A stretch of 64,000 nt of DNA from Sulfuricaulis sp. (GCF_024653915.1 NZ_JANLGY010000009.1:62001-126000), one strand, 5' to 3'. Numbered from the stretch's first letter, positions 47,417-57,664 are shown. A program made the numbers and translations. The notes: generated by a model from the letters alone, not told the origin.

Positions 47417-47704
47417 TTATTTGAATTTGTAATACGTTTCATTCAGGTATTTCACCAGGTCGTCGATCTGGGCTTTTCCAAGCGTTGCATCGACCGCGTG
47501 ACCGCAGTTATTGATTTGCTGCGTCAAACCATCGAAATTCTTGACCGACCTGTCCTTGCGCTTATAAACGCTGTCGTTATGACAAGAGAGGCAGTTGGCT
47601 TCGTGCACTTTCTTGCCCTCACTGGCGTTGCCGGGCATTGCCGCAGCGCTGGTGGAGACGACCATAACGATGAGTGCCGTAAAGAATGCCGGTGATTTGA
47701 GCAT
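47417..47704 (-). CDS. small periplasmic c-type cytochrome
   Basis: 95 residues. Signal peptide (FFTALIVMVVSTSAAA), haem-binding CLSCH at about 38, and a C-terminal helix DDLVKYLNETYYKF; a distal Met ligand is not clear. A class I mono-haem protein, an electron carrier of unspecified chain. GGAGG-like ribosome site. Lies between M48 protease and phhB on the same strand. Confidence 0.88.
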   Translation of the reverse strand: MLKSPAFFTALIVMVVSTSAAAMPGNASEGKKVHEANCLSCHNDSVYKRKDRSVKNFDGLTQQINNCGHAVDATLGKAQIDDLVKYLNETYYKFK

Positions 47705-47724
47705 AACTCCTCCTTGTAAATGTC

Positions 47725-48966
47725 TCAGGATTTGCCCGCCAAATGCGCGATGCGCAGCGCAGCGGGCGGATGCGAGTCGTAAAACGCAGAATGCAGCGGA
47801 TCGGGTGTGAGCGTGCTGGCATTCTCTTTATACAGCTTCACCAGTGCGTTAACGAGTTCGCGCGCGTTGGTCTGTTCGGCGGCGAAGCTATCGGCCTCGT
47901 ATTCATAGCGACGCGAACTCCAGGCGAACAGTGGCTGCAGGAAGAACGTAAATACCGGAATGACCAGCATGAAGAGCATCAAGGCGGCGTGGGTCGAGGG
48001 CTGTGTCATACCAAGGCTGGCGTAGAACCAGGGCTGGGTGATCAGCCATCCGAGCAATGCCAGACCGAACAGACTCATGCCGAAGGTCAGCATCATGCGC
48101 TTGACGACATGCCGGCGTTTGAAGTGCCCCAACTCGTGTGCGAGCACGGCCTCGATTTCCTTTTCTCCCAGATGCTCAAGCAGTGTATCGAAGAAGACAA
48201 TGCGCTTGGATTTGCCGAAGCCGGTAAAGTAGGCATTGCCATGTGCGCTACGGCGCGATCCATCCATGACGAAAATACCGCGTGACCGGAAGCCAGTGCG
48301 TTCCAGCAGCGCCTGAATGCGATCGCGCACGGAATTATTTTTGAGCGGCGTGAATTTATTGAAGATCGGTGCGATCCACGCGGGGTAGGCCCACACCAGA
48401 AAAAGCGTGAAGCCGCTCCACAGCAGCCATACATATACCCACCACAGTGCGCCAGTCTCCTGCATCAGCCATAACGCGGCGATGGCCAGTGGTGCTCCGA
48501 TCACCCCGAGTAGCAGAGTTTTCTTGATGAGATCGGTGAAGAAGAGGCTGGGTGAGGTTTTATTGAATCCAAATCGGTTTTCGATCACGAAGACCTGGTA
48601 CACGCTGATTGGCAGCTCGATCAAACCCATGATGATGAATGCGCCCAGAATGAACAGGGCGCCGGTAATCAGCTCGCCATGGCCGAAGCTGCGTACCAGC
48701 CGATCCAGCCACTCCAGACCTCCACCCACGGTCCAGACCATAAGCAAGGCCGTGCCATAGATATCTTCAATGCGACCGAATCTTGTATGCGCGATGGTGT
48801 AATTCGCGGCTTTGCGGTGATCTTCGAGCGAGATCTTGCGGCGAAAGACTTTCGGCACCGCGTTACGGTTGGCGCTGACGTGACGTATGTGTCGGTTGGC
48901 GAGCCACAGCTCAACCAACAACGACAGGCCGAGCAGACTTATAAATATGATCGTGAAGGTATTCAT
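47725..48966 (-). CDS. M48-family membrane metalloprotease (Ste24/CAAX type)
   Basis: 413 residues. Several N-terminal transmembrane helices (TIIFISLLGLSLLVEL and others), a CAAX-protease N-terminal domain, and the zinc motif VLAHELGHFKRRH with the third ligand in EYEADSFAA. It should degrade or process membrane proteins; in bacteria there is no prenylation. Full length for the family. Confidence 0.9.
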   Translation of the reverse strand: MNTFTIIFISLLGLSLLVELWLANRHIRHVSANRNAVPKVFRRKISLEDHRKAANYTIAHTRFGRIEDIYGTALLMVWTVGGGLEWLDRLVRSFGHGELITGALFILGAFIIMGLIELPISVYQVFVIENRFGFNKTSPSLFFTDLIKKTLLLGVIGAPLAIAALWLMQETGALWWVYVWLLWSGFTLFLVWAYPAWIAPIFNKFTPLKNNSVRDRIQALLERTGFRSRGIFVMDGSRRSAHGNAYFTGFGKSKRIVFFDTLLEHLGEKEIEAVLAHELGHFKRRHVVKRMMLTFGMSLFGLALLGWLITQPWFYASLGMTQPSTHAALMLFMLVIPVFTFFLQPLFAWSSRRYEYEADSFAAEQTNARELVNALVKLYKENASTLTPDPLHSAFYDSHPPAALRIAHLAGKS

Positions 48967-49045
48967 GGGGCAAGGATGTTATCATCACCGCTGAAGAGAC
49001 AGTAGGGAACGCGGAAAATTCCCATCCAGAATCCGGAGACCACGC

Positions 49046-49609
49046 ATGGCGCAATCAACCAACGGGGCGCAAAACAGCAACGCCCTGATCTGGATAGACA
49101 TGGAAATGTCAGGGTTAAATCCGGAAACCGACCGGATTATCGAAGTGGCCACCATTATCACTGACAGCGATCTGAATATCGTCGCGGAAGGACCGGTATT
49201 GGCGGTACACCAGTCCGATGCCGTGCTGGCGTCCATGGACGACTGGAACCAGCGCACTCACGCGGGAACCGGCCTGATCGAGCGCGTAAAGCAGTCGTCC
49301 CATACCGAGGCGGATGTAGAACGGATGACGCTCGAATTTCTCCAAAAGCACATCCCGAAGAATAAATCCCCCATGTGCGGCAACAGCATTTGTCAGGACC
49401 GGCGTTTCCTCGCGCGCACCATGCCGCAGCTTGAAGCGTGGTTTCATTACCGTAATCTCGATGTGAGCTCCATCAAGGAGCTGGTGAAACGCTGGAAACC
49501 GGGTCTCTGCAGTGGCTTGGTAAAAAAGAACACGCACAAGGCGCTTGACGACATTCGCGAGTCCATTGAGGAATTGAAATATTATCGCGAACACTTTTTT
49601 GTGAAATAA
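49046..49609 (+). CDS. orn: oligoribonuclease
   Basis: 187 residues. DEDDh 3'-5' exonuclease: D and E in [19 protein letters not shown] in [13 protein letters not shown], and H/D in [16 protein letters not shown]. It degrades 2- to 5-mer RNAs, including pGpG from c-di-GMP breakdown. Its stop is 16 bp from the convergent queG stop, as in E. coli relatives. Confidence 0.96.
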   Translation: MAQSTNGAQNSNALIWIDMEMSGLNPETDRIIEVATIITDSDLNIVAEGPVLAVHQSDAVLASMDDWNQRTHAGTGLIERVKQSSHTEADVERMTLEFLQKHIPKNKSPMCGNSICQDRRFLARTMPQLEAWFHYRNLDVSSIKELVKRWKPGLCSGLVKKNTHKALDDIRESIEELKYYREHFFVK

Positions 49610-49625
49610 ACGTATAGCACTGACA

Positions 49626-50696
49626 TTAATTAACGGTACGACCAATTGCCCATCTCACGTGCTCCCTCACCAGTTTTGATGAGTGGTCTTGGTGATTCTC
49701 GAGTGCCTTCAAGACATCCATGTTCCTTGGTCCGTTCCCCAGTGCCACGGCAATGTTCCTTAGCCAGCATTCGTAGCCAATGCGCCGGATGGCAGTGCCT
49801 TCGGTGTATTTCAGAAATTCCTCTTCGGTCCAGGAAAACAGCCTGATCAGTTCCGGCGCATCGAGACCGTGACGCGGGGCAAAGTCGGGCTCTGCGCTGG
49901 GTTGTGCGAAGCGGTTCCACGGGCAGACGAGCTGGCAGTCGTCGCAGCCATAGATACGGTTACCGATCAGTGGACGCAGCTCCACGGGAATGGGGCCGCG
50001 TAATTCGATGGTGAGATAGGAAATGCAGCGACGCGCATCCAGTTCGTACGGCGCGACGATGGCCTGGGTCGGACAGATATCAAGGCAGGCATGGCAGGTG
50101 CCGCAGTGGTTTTCGGCGGGTGCATCTACCGGCAGCGGCAGATCGGTATATAGCTCGCCGAGAAAGAACCACGAGCCGGTCTGCTTGTCGATCAGGTTGG
50201 TGTGCTTGCCGATCCATCCGAGCCCGGCCTTTTCGGCCAAGGCCTTCTCCAGCACCGGGGCGCTGTCGGTGAAGGCCCGATACTGGAATGGCCCCACCTG
50301 TGACTCAATGCGCTCGGCCAGTTTTTGCAGTCGGGTACGCAGAACCTTGTGGTAGTCTCGCCCAAGCGCATAGCGGGAGATAAAGCCCAGTTGCGGATCA
50401 CGCATGACGGTTTCGCTGTCGGCAACTTGGCCCGGAAGGTAATCTAGGCGCGCCGAGATCACGCGCAGTGTTCCGGGCTGTAATTCCTGCGGCCGGCTGC
50501 GGCGGGTGCCGTGCGATTCCATATAATGCATTTCCCCGTGTCGCCCCAGTTTAAGCCAGCTCAGCAGTCGGGTTTCGGCGTCGCCGAGTTCAATATCTGC
50601 GATACCGATTTTTTGGAAGCCAAGCTCCTGTCCCCACCGTTTGATGTCAGAGGCGAGTCGAGCCAGATCAATATTTCTGTTTTGCGCAGTATGCAT
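49626..50696 (-). CDS. queG: epoxyqueuosine reductase QueG
   Basis: 356 residues. Cobalamin-binding N-terminal region, then two [4Fe-4S] motifs CGTCHACLDICPTQAI and CDDCQLVCPWN. It performs the last step of queuosine formation in tRNA. Divergent from nnrDE with only 40 bp between starts, so the promoters must overlap. Confidence 0.94.
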   Translation of the reverse strand: MHTAQNRNIDLARLASDIKRWGQELGFQKIGIADIELGDAETRLLSWLKLGRHGEMHYMESHGTRRSRPQELQPGTLRVISARLDYLPGQVADSETVMRDPQLGFISRYALGRDYHKVLRTRLQKLAERIESQVGPFQYRAFTDSAPVLEKALAEKAGLGWIGKHTNLIDKQTGSWFFLGELYTDLPLPVDAPAENHCGTCHACLDICPTQAIVAPYELDARRCISYLTIELRGPIPVELRPLIGNRIYGCDDCQLVCPWNRFAQPSAEPDFAPRHGLDAPELIRLFSWTEEEFLKYTEGTAIRRIGYECWLRNIAVALGNGPRNMDVLKALENHQDHSSKLVREHVRWAIGRTVN

Positions 50697-50736
50697 CAGG
50701 GCCTATCATATACTCTTCAAACTCAAGGAAGCATGC

Positions 50737-52236
50737 ATGAATCTCCCCGTAGCCCTTTACACCGCCGCCCAGGTGCGGGAGCTCGACCGGTTGGCCATCG
50801 AAGACCGCAAGATTCCCGGCGCGAAGCTGATGCAACGCGCGGGAGAAGCGGTGTTTGATTTGCTGCGCACACGCTGGCCGCGCGCTCGGCGCATCGTGGT
50901 CCTATGTGGTTCGGGCAATAATGGCGGCGATGGTTATGTGGTAGCGCGACTGGCGCGCGAGGCCGGCCTGGCGGTTGATGTCCTGAGTCTGGGCGCGGCG
51001 GATAAAATGCACGGTGATGCCGGTGCGGCGCGCAAGCAATGCAAATCTGCCGGTGTGTCTATCCAGAATTTCCAGGACAATCTTTTCGCGGGCCATGATG
51101 TCATTGTTGATGCTTTGCTCGGGATCGGACTGGAGCGTCCGGTGGAAGGTGAATGGCGCGCTGCCATTGATTCCATAAACAATAGCCGTGTTCCGGTGCT
51201 GGCCTTGGATGTGCCCTCCGGTTTACATGCCGACACCGGCCGTGTCATGGGTGTGGCGGTGCGCGCGAACGCCACCATGACCTTCATCGGTCTCAAGGCC
51301 GGCATGTTCACTGGTGCAGGACGTGAACATAGTGGCGAGATTTTTTTCAACGACCTCGGAGTTCCGCCGGATATATACGCCAAAGTTTCTGCCTTGATGC
51401 GACGTCTGACAGAAGATTCGCTTCATGGTCTTATTCCGAGACGGAGGCGTGACATGCACAAGGGCGATGCTGGCCATGTGCTGGTGATCGGCGGTGATCG
51501 CGGTATGCCCGGGGCGGCGCGCCTGGCAGGTGAGGCGGCGTATCGCGCCGGGGCTGGTTTGGTGATGCTGGCCACTCATCCCGAGCATGCCGCGCACATC
51601 AGCGCGGCGCGGCCGGAGTTGATTGTTCACGGCGTGGCCACACCGGAAGAATTGCGGCCTCTGCTGGCGCGCGCCGATGTTATTGCCGTGGGGCCGGGAC
51701 TGGGGCAGGGCGGGTGGGGGGAGGCCCTGTTTGGTGCGGCGCTCGACACCAAGCTGCCCATGGTGGTGGACGCCGATGCGCTGAATATCCTGGCCGCCGA
51801 CCCATTGATGCACACGGATTGGATACTCACGCCCCATCCCGGCGAGGCGTCACGCATGCTGGGCATGTCGAAAGAGGAGATACAGGCCGACCGTTTCGCC
51901 GCCGTGCACGAGCTGGTGGCGAGTTTCGGCGGTGTGTGTGTGCTGAAGGGGGCGGGGACGCTGGTGGCATCATTATATGATGGCGTAGTGTCGGTCTGTG
52001 ACCGCGGCAACCCGGGCATGGCGACTGGCGGCATGGGGGATGTGCTGACCGGCGTGATCGCCGGCCTGCGGGCGCAAGGGCTGATATCGCCTGTGGCGGC
52101 GCGTCTCGGTGTGTGGGCGCATGCATCAGCTGGGGATGACGCCGCCCACTCAGGTGAAATCGGCGTTCTGGCCTCAGACCTGCTGCCCCATATCCGCACT
52201 CGCCTCAATCGCCTGGTAAGACATGCCGACCATTGA
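50737..52236 (+). CDS. nnr: bifunctional NAD(P)HX epimerase / dehydratase
   Basis: 499 residues from the ATG at 50737, with CAAGGAAG upstream; an earlier ATG extends into the divergent queG. N-terminal YjeF_N epimerase (about 1-215: VVLCGSGNNGGDGYVVARLA) and C-terminal ADP-dependent dehydratase (about 225-495: KGDAGHVLVIGGDRGMPGAA; GNPGMATGGMGDVLTG). It repairs hydrated NAD(P)H. Overlaps tsaE by 14 bp. Confidence 0.93.
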   Translation: MNLPVALYTAAQVRELDRLAIEDRKIPGAKLMQRAGEAVFDLLRTRWPRARRIVVLCGSGNNGGDGYVVARLAREAGLAVDVLSLGAADKMHGDAGAARKQCKSAGVSIQNFQDNLFAGHDVIVDALLGIGLERPVEGEWRAAIDSINNSRVPVLALDVPSGLHADTGRVMGVAVRANATMTFIGLKAGMFTGAGREHSGEIFFNDLGVPPDIYAKVSALMRRLTEDSLHGLIPRRRRDMHKGDAGHVLVIGGDRGMPGAARLAGEAAYRAGAGLVMLATHPEHAAHISAARPELIVHGVATPEELRPLLARADVIAVGPGLGQGGWGEALFGAALDTKLPMVVDADALNILAADPLMHTDWILTPHPGEASRMLGMSKEEIQADRFAAVHELVASFGGVCVLKGAGTLVASLYDGVVSVCDRGNPGMATGGMGDVLTGVIAGLRAQGLISPVAARLGVWAHASAGDDAAHSGEIGVLASDLLPHIRTRLNRLVRHADH

Positions 52237-52681
52237 ACGGGAGGCATCATCGGTGGCGGAAATGGAGGCGCTGGGGGCAAAACTCGCCACCGAGGTGGGA
52301 AAGGTACACCTCGTTAACATCCACGGCCCATTAGGTGCTGGCAAAACTACGCTGGTGCGTGGGATGTTGCGCGGCCTGGGTCATGCGGGCGCGGTCAAGA
52401 GTCCGACATTCACGCTCGTCGAACCTTACGATTTCGGCAATCTCCACTTCTATCATTTCGATCTTTACCGTTTGAACGACCCAGGCGAGCTGGAATTTCT
52501 TGGCCTGCGCGACTACCTTGACGGTAAAGGTGTGTGTGTAGTCGAGTGGGCTGAACGCGCGCAGGGCGTTTTGCCATCGCCGGACGTAGATATTATGATT
52601 GAACCGACCGAGACAGGACGCATGGTACGGATCACGACCCTGACCCCCCAAGGTGACATTTGGCTGGAGACGCTGGCATGA
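52223..52681 (+). CDS. tsaE: tRNA t6A biosynthesis ATPase TsaE
   Basis: 152 residues. Walker A GPLGAGKTTLVRGML and the conserved KSPTFTLVEPY and YHFDLYRL segments. With TsaB, TsaC and TsaD it makes t6A37 in ANN-decoding tRNAs. It overlaps nnr and, by ATGA, the amidase gene. Confidence 0.95.
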   Translation: MPTIEREASSVAEMEALGAKLATEVGKVHLVNIHGPLGAGKTTLVRGMLRGLGHAGAVKSPTFTLVEPYDFGNLHFYHFDLYRLNDPGELEFLGLRDYLDGKGVCVVEWAERAQGVLPSPDVDIMIEPTETGRMVRITTLTPQGDIWLETLA

Positions 52682-54054
52682 GGCTGGTATCGCGCCTGCT
52701 TTTCTCCATGCTACTGCTGTTGGTACCCCCGTCTGTATTGGCTGAACCTGTTTCCGTGCAACACCTGCGCGTGTGGCGCGCACCGGACCATACCCGCATT
52801 GTGTTCGATGTCAGCGCTCCGTTGGAGCACCGTTTTTTTACCTTGCAGGATCCGCCTCGCATCGTTGTAGATATGGATAACGCGCGTCTGCAAGGGCCAC
52901 TGCCGGAGGTGGAAACAGGCGGCCCGTTGCTTGCCACGGTGCGCAGCGGTGCGCCAGAAGAAGGCCCCTTACGAGTCGTGCTGGATCTCAAGACCGAGGT
53001 GCGTGCGCGGAGCTTCATGCTGAAGCCGGCCGGGCCTTACGGGCATCGATTGGTGATCGATCTCTATGACGCGAAGGCGACACAGGAAGATGCGACCGCA
53101 CCGAAAGACGATTCAAGATCATCTGTTCCAACAGAACGCAGAGTGCTGGTGCCGCCTGCTGCGCGCGACCGCGTGGTGGCGATTGACGCCGGTCATGGCG
53201 GCGAAGACCCGGGGGCGCTGGGAAGGCGCTATCGCACCCGTGAAAAAGATGTGACGCTATCCATCGCGCGCGAGCTGGCCAAGCTGGTGGCGCAGACACC
53301 GGGAATGCGCCCCGTACTTATCCGCGATGGTGATTATTATGTCGGTTTGCGACAGCGTTATGATAAGGCGCGTCGCGCACGCGCTGACGTGTTTATTTCC
53401 ATTCACGCGGATGCTGTTCCCAGCCGTCAGGCTTTTGGCTCATCGGTCTATGCGTTGTCGGAGAAGGGCGCGAGCAACGCCATGGCGCGCCAACTCGCCG
53501 ACAAGGAAAACGCCTCCGACCTGATCGGCGGTGTAAGCCTGAATGACAAGGACGACATGCTGGCACAGGTCCTGCTTGACCTGTCCCATAACAAGACCAT
53601 GCAGGATAGCCTGAATCTGGGCGATAACATCCTGGCGGAGTTGCGACGCATAGGCCCGGTACATATGCGCAACGTGGCCCAGGCCGGTTTTGCCGTGCTT
53701 AAGTCGCCTGACATCCCCTCGGTACTGGTCGAAACCGCGTTTATCTCCAATCCCTCGGAAGAGAAAAAATTGCGTACGCCGTCATTCCAGCAGCAGCTTG
53801 CTGAAAGTATTTTCCGCGGTATCAAGCGGCATCTGGCGCGCGTGCCGGTGGCACCATCCGTGTCAATACAGGCAACGAATAACCCGTTGGACCCACCGCG
53901 CGAGCATGTTGTGCGCAGAGGCGAAACTCTGGTCTCCATCGCGCGGCAATACAATATCCACGTGGATGCCCTGCGTTTTATCAATGACATGTGGGGCGCG
54001 GATCTCCCGGTTGGCCTGAGGCTGCGCATTCCTTCCAGGCAGGGAGACGGCTAG
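52678..54054 (+). CDS. amiC: N-acetylmuramoyl-L-alanine amidase (AMIN, Amidase_3, LysM)
   Basis: 458 residues from the ATG at 52678 that overlaps the tsaE stop. Signal peptide (LLFSMLLLLVPPSVLA), AMIN domain (about 25-125), zinc Amidase_3 domain (about 165-385: VVAIDAGHGGEDPGALG; ISIHADAVP; LVETAFISNPSEE), C-terminal LysM (about 405-450: HVVRRGETLVSIARQY). It splits the septal peptidoglycan at division. AmiB is an equally good name. Confidence 0.9.
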   Translation: MRLVSRLLFSMLLLLVPPSVLAEPVSVQHLRVWRAPDHTRIVFDVSAPLEHRFFTLQDPPRIVVDMDNARLQGPLPEVETGGPLLATVRSGAPEEGPLRVVLDLKTEVRARSFMLKPAGPYGHRLVIDLYDAKATQEDATAPKDDSRSSVPTERRVLVPPAARDRVVAIDAGHGGEDPGALGRRYRTREKDVTLSIARELAKLVAQTPGMRPVLIRDGDYYVGLRQRYDKARRARADVFISIHADAVPSRQAFGSSVYALSEKGASNAMARQLADKENASDLIGGVSLNDKDDMLAQVLLDLSHNKTMQDSLNLGDNILAELRRIGPVHMRNVAQAGFAVLKSPDIPSVLVETAFISNPSEEKKLRTPSFQQQLAESIFRGIKRHLARVPVAPSVSIQATNNPLDPPREHVVRRGETLVSIARQYNIHVDALRFINDMWGADLPVGLRLRIPSRQGDG

Positions 54055-54072
54055 CACCGTTTTACGTATGTC

Positions 54073-54115
54073 ACCCGGGCCGATTGTAAATCATTGGGTC
54101 CGGGTTGGGTTTTTG
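54073..54115 (+). terminator. rho-independent terminator after the amidase gene
   Basis: ACCCGGGCC pairs with GGGTCCGGGT and is followed by TGGGTTTTT. It separates the nnr-tsaE-ami operon from livK. Confidence 0.75.
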
Positions 54116-54166
54116 CGTTAAGATTTACGCCACGGCTGTTTCCAAAAAATACCAAGGAGATATTTC

Positions 54167-55369
54167 ATGAATGGATCCCCATTGTCGAAATGGACGCTTT
54201 GCCTGGTTGCCGTGGGGTTGAGTCTTGGCGCCTGCGGCAAAAAAGAGGAATCAGCCACCGCGACCATGACGGGTGAATTAACGGTGCGGATCGGGCAGGT
54301 TTCGCCGCTCACCGGCCCGCAGGCCCATCTGGGGAAGGACAACGATAATGGCGCGCGTCTTGCCATCGATGAAATCAATGCGTCCGGCGTGACCTTGGGC
54401 GGTAAAAAAGTAAAATTTGTCCTCGTCAGCGAGGATGACCAAGCCGATCCCAAGTTCGCGACTATCGTGGCCGATAAGCTGATAGATCAAAAGGTAGCTG
54501 GCGTCATCGGCCATTTGAATTCTGGTACCAGTATCCCCGCTTCTAAAAGATATCACGAAGCCGGCATTCCGCAGATTTCGCCTTCCGCTACGGCCATCGC
54601 CTACACCGCCCAGGGATTCAAGACCGCTTTCCGGATCATGACCAACGACCGTCAGCAAGGAAAGGTGTTGGGCGAGTATGCCGTGAAGAAGCTTGGCGCG
54701 AAACGCATTGCCATCATCGACGACCGCACTGCTTATGGCCAGGGGCTGGCGGATGAGGTGGACAAGGCGGTTAAGGCCTCGGGTGGCGAGGTGATAGCAC
54801 GTGAGTTCACGACCGATCGTTCCACGGATTTTCTCGCCATCCTCACTTCCATCAAGGCGAAGAAACCCGATCTGGTCTTCTATGGCGGCATGGATGCACA
54901 AGGCGCGCCGATGGTGAAGCAATTGCATTCGCTCGGTATCAAGGCGAAGTTCCTGGGTGGTGACGGCGTGCAAACCGCCGAGTTTCTCAAGCTGGCCGCG
55001 ACCCAGGCCGAGAGCGTGACAGCCTCATCGCCCGGACTGCCGATCGAGAGCATGCCAGGCGGCAAGGAATTCAAACAGAAATTCACCGACCGGTTTGGAG
55101 CCATCCAAACCTATGCCCCCTATGCTTACGATGCCGCCATGACCATGGTGGACGCGATGAAAAAAGCGGATTCCGCCGTGCCCGCCAAATACCTGACTGA
55201 ACTCCCGCGCGTCCAGCGTACCGGCGTCACTGGCAATATAAGCTTTGATGAAAAGGGCGATGTTCGTGGCGGGGCCATCACCCTGTATCAAGTCAAGGCA
55301 GGGAAATGGGAGGTTCTGGAAACTGTCATGGGGGATGCTGGCGCGGTACCCGCCGAACCGAAAAAATAA
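54167..55369 (+). CDS. livK: branched-chain amino acid ABC transporter, substrate-binding lipoprotein
   Basis: 400 residues. Lipoprotein signal CLVAVGLSLGAC, then a Peripla_BP_6 two-lobe fold (VRIGQVSPLTGPQAHLGKDN; GVIGHLNSGTSIPASKRYHE). Lipid anchoring of a LIV-type binding protein is unusual for Gram-negatives, though it occurs. It captures Leu/Ile/Val or a related solute in the periplasm. First of livKHMGF; AAGGAG upstream. Confidence 0.92.
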   Translation: MNGSPLSKWTLCLVAVGLSLGACGKKEESATATMTGELTVRIGQVSPLTGPQAHLGKDNDNGARLAIDEINASGVTLGGKKVKFVLVSEDDQADPKFATIVADKLIDQKVAGVIGHLNSGTSIPASKRYHEAGIPQISPSATAIAYTAQGFKTAFRIMTNDRQQGKVLGEYAVKKLGAKRIAIIDDRTAYGQGLADEVDKAVKASGGEVIAREFTTDRSTDFLAILTSIKAKKPDLVFYGGMDAQGAPMVKQLHSLGIKAKFLGGDGVQTAEFLKLAATQAESVTASSPGLPIESMPGGKEFKQKFTDRFGAIQTYAPYAYDAAMTMVDAMKKADSAVPAKYLTELPRVQRTGVTGNISFDEKGDVRGGAITLYQVKAGKWEVLETVMGDAGAVPAEPKK

Positions 55370-55372
55370 ATC

Positions 55373-55473
55373 TCACCGCAAAGACGCAGAGAACGCAAAG
55401 CAAGCCAAGAATAATGAAAATAAGTTTTAACAATTGAAAACTTTTCTTTGCGTCCTTTGCGTCTTTGCGGTGA
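55373..55473. repeat. palindromic spacer element, GCAAAGACG type
   Basis: TCACCGCAAAGACGCAGAG with further ACGCAAAG units on the left faces CTTTGCGTCCTTTGCGTCTT and GCGGTGA on the right. It fills the livK-livH gap. Confidence 0.8.
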
Positions 55474-55492
55474 ATTATTTAGTTAAGCCCTG

Positions 55493-56422
55493 ATGGATAT
55501 TCTCACCCAGCAGCTGATCAACGGCCTGGTACTCGGAAGCATCTATGCCTTGGTGGCGCTGGGTTACACCATGGTGTACGGCATCCTCGAACTCATCAAC
55601 TTCGCGCATGGCGAGGTAACGATGTTCGGGGCGATGATATGTCTTGCCGTCATCGGCGCGCTGGCGGCTAATGGCGCTGAGACCAATGGACTTCTTATCG
55701 TAGCGCTCGGACTGCTGGCCGCCATTGCAGTTTGTATGGCCATAGGATTCCTGATTGAGCGCATCGCTTACCGCCCGCTGCGCCGCGCCCCCCGGCTGGC
55801 GGCCCTCATTACCGCCATCGGCATGTCGATCGTGCTGCAAAACGCGGCGATGCTGATCTGGGGCAAACAATACATCAGCTTCCCGCCGTTGCTTCCGCTG
55901 ACGCGTTACGAAATCGGTGGCGCAGTCATCACCAACCTGCAGATTTTCATCATGATCCTTTCCTGCCTGCTGATGGCGGGTCTGTTGCTGCTCATCAAGC
56001 GGACGCGTCTGGGGCGCGCCATGCGTGCCACCGCCCAGGCGCAGGATATCGCCGGGCTCATGGGCATCAACGTCAATACCATCATCTCAGTCACGTTCGT
56101 GATCGGCGCGGCACTGGCGGCGGTCGCCGGCGTCATGGTCAGCGCCTATTATGGGCTGGCACATTACTTCATGGGCTTCACGCTCGGTCTCAAGGCCTTT
56201 ACGGCGGCAGTGCTGGGCGGTATCGGCAATATCGCCGGTGCCATGCTGGGCGGTCTGTTGCTGGGCCTGATTGAAAGTTTTGGTGCGGGGTACATCGGGG
56301 CACTGACAGGAGGATTCCTCGGCAGCCATTATCAGGATGTCTTCGCCTTTTTTGTGCTGATTCTGGTGCTGGTCTTCCGTCCTTCCGGTTTGCTGGGTGA
56401 GCGTGTTGTGGAACGCGCCTGA
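55493..56422 (+). CDS. livH: branched-chain amino acid ABC transporter permease LivH
   Basis: 309 residues, eight or nine transmembrane helices. Typical N-terminus QQLINGLVLGSIYALVALGY followed by TMVYGILELINFAHGEV. Forms the channel with LivM. Complete. Confidence 0.95.
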   Translation: MDILTQQLINGLVLGSIYALVALGYTMVYGILELINFAHGEVTMFGAMICLAVIGALAANGAETNGLLIVALGLLAAIAVCMAIGFLIERIAYRPLRRAPRLAALITAIGMSIVLQNAAMLIWGKQYISFPPLLPLTRYEIGGAVITNLQIFIMILSCLLMAGLLLLIKRTRLGRAMRATAQAQDIAGLMGINVNTIISVTFVIGAALAAVAGVMVSAYYGLAHYFMGFTLGLKAFTAAVLGGIGNIAGAMLGGLLLGLIESFGAGYIGALTGGFLGSHYQDVFAFFVLILVLVFRPSGLLGERVVERA

Positions 56423-56435
56423 ATAAAAGAATATG

Positions 56436-56521
56436 AACCACGGGGGACACGGGGAAAAAGATGAAAGGAAAGATAGGATGCCCCTTTTTTCAGTGTTTTT
56501 CTCCCCGTGCTCCCCGTGGTT
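56436..56521. repeat. palindromic spacer element, CCACGGGG type (copy 2)
   Basis: AACCACGGGGGACACGGGGA faces CTCCCCGTGCTCCCCGTGGT plus T. Same family as 29349-29428, here between livH and livM. Confidence 0.8.
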
Positions 56522-56542
56522 AAGTTTGTTTTTCGATTATTC

Positions 56543-57664
56543 ATGATCAAACACTGGCAAAAATGGAAACACGACCGCCGAACGGCATGGATTGCCTATA
56601 TCGCACTCGGCGTGGTGCTGCTGTTGCTGCCTTTCCTTACCGGAGGGACGCTCGGGCGTGGGTGGGTGCGTATCCTGGATTTCACGCTGTTATATATCAT
56701 GCTCGCGCTGGGCCTCAATATTGTCGTGGGCTATGCCGGTCTGCTCGATCTCGGGTATATCGCGTTTTACGCCGTCGGCGCCTACGTTTACGCGTTGTTG
56801 GCCTCGCCTCATTTTGGATTGCATCTTCCCTTTTGGGCACTGTTGCCGATGGGCGCCGGGATAGCCGGCCTATTCGGAATACTGCTGGGAGCGCCGACCC
56901 TGCGCCTGCGCGGCGATTACCTGGCCATTGTGACGTTGGGTTTCGGTGAGATCATCCGGATTTTCCTGAACAACCTCAATGCACCCATCAATATCACGAA
57001 CGGTCCACAAGGCGTCAATCTGATCGATCCGATAGCTTTTGGCGGTTTTTCATTCAGTCAGGCGCATACTTTTTTCGGGGTGAGCTTCCCCGGAATCTAT
57101 GCTTATTACTACCTGTTTCTTGCGCTCGCACTTTTAATTATTTTTGTATCGCTGCGTCTGCAAAATTCCCGCATCGGCCGTGCCTGGGTGGCGATTCGTG
57201 AGGACGAAGTGGCTGCCGAGGCGATGGGCATCAACACGCGCAACATCAAGCTGCTGGCGTTTGCCATGGGCGCCTCATTTGCTGGCGTCAGCGGCGGTCT
57301 GTTTGCGGGTTTCCAGGGATTCATCAGTCCGGAAAGCTTCAACCTTTTCGAATCCATTATCGTTCTGTGCATGATCGTTCTGGGCGGCATGGGTAACATC
57401 GGTGGCGTCATCCTGGGCGCGGTTCTGCTGACCATATTCCCGGAAGCGCTGCGCTATATTGGGGACCTGCAAGATTACCTCTTCGGCCGTACGCTGGTGG
57501 ACGCTGCCGACCTGCGCATGCTGATATTCGGCCTCGCGCTGGTTTTGATCATGATATTCCGTCCGGCCGGGCTCCTGCCGTCGGTACGTCGTCGTCAGGA
57601 ATTTGGTTCCGACACCTCCGTGCTGGCGCAGGAACAGGCTTCGCTTTATGACACGCGGCGCTGA
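56543..57664 (+). CDS. livM: branched-chain amino acid ABC transporter permease LivM
   Basis: 373 residues from the ATG at 56543 after the palindromic spacer. About ten transmembrane helices; LNIVVGYAGLLDLGYIAFYA and LRLRGDYLAIVTLGFGEI are family signatures. Its 3' end overlaps livG by 17 bp. Confidence 0.95.
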   Translation: MIKHWQKWKHDRRTAWIAYIALGVVLLLLPFLTGGTLGRGWVRILDFTLLYIMLALGLNIVVGYAGLLDLGYIAFYAVGAYVYALLASPHFGLHLPFWALLPMGAGIAGLFGILLGAPTLRLRGDYLAIVTLGFGEIIRIFLNNLNAPINITNGPQGVNLIDPIAFGGFSFSQAHTFFGVSFPGIYAYYYLFLALALLIIFVSLRLQNSRIGRAWVAIREDEVAAEAMGINTRNIKLLAFAMGASFAGVSGGLFAGFQGFISPESFNLFESIIVLCMIVLGGMGNIGGVILGAVLLTIFPEALRYIGDLQDYLFGRTLVDAADLRMLIFGLALVLIMIFRPAGLLPSVRRRQEFGSDTSVLAQEQASLYDTRR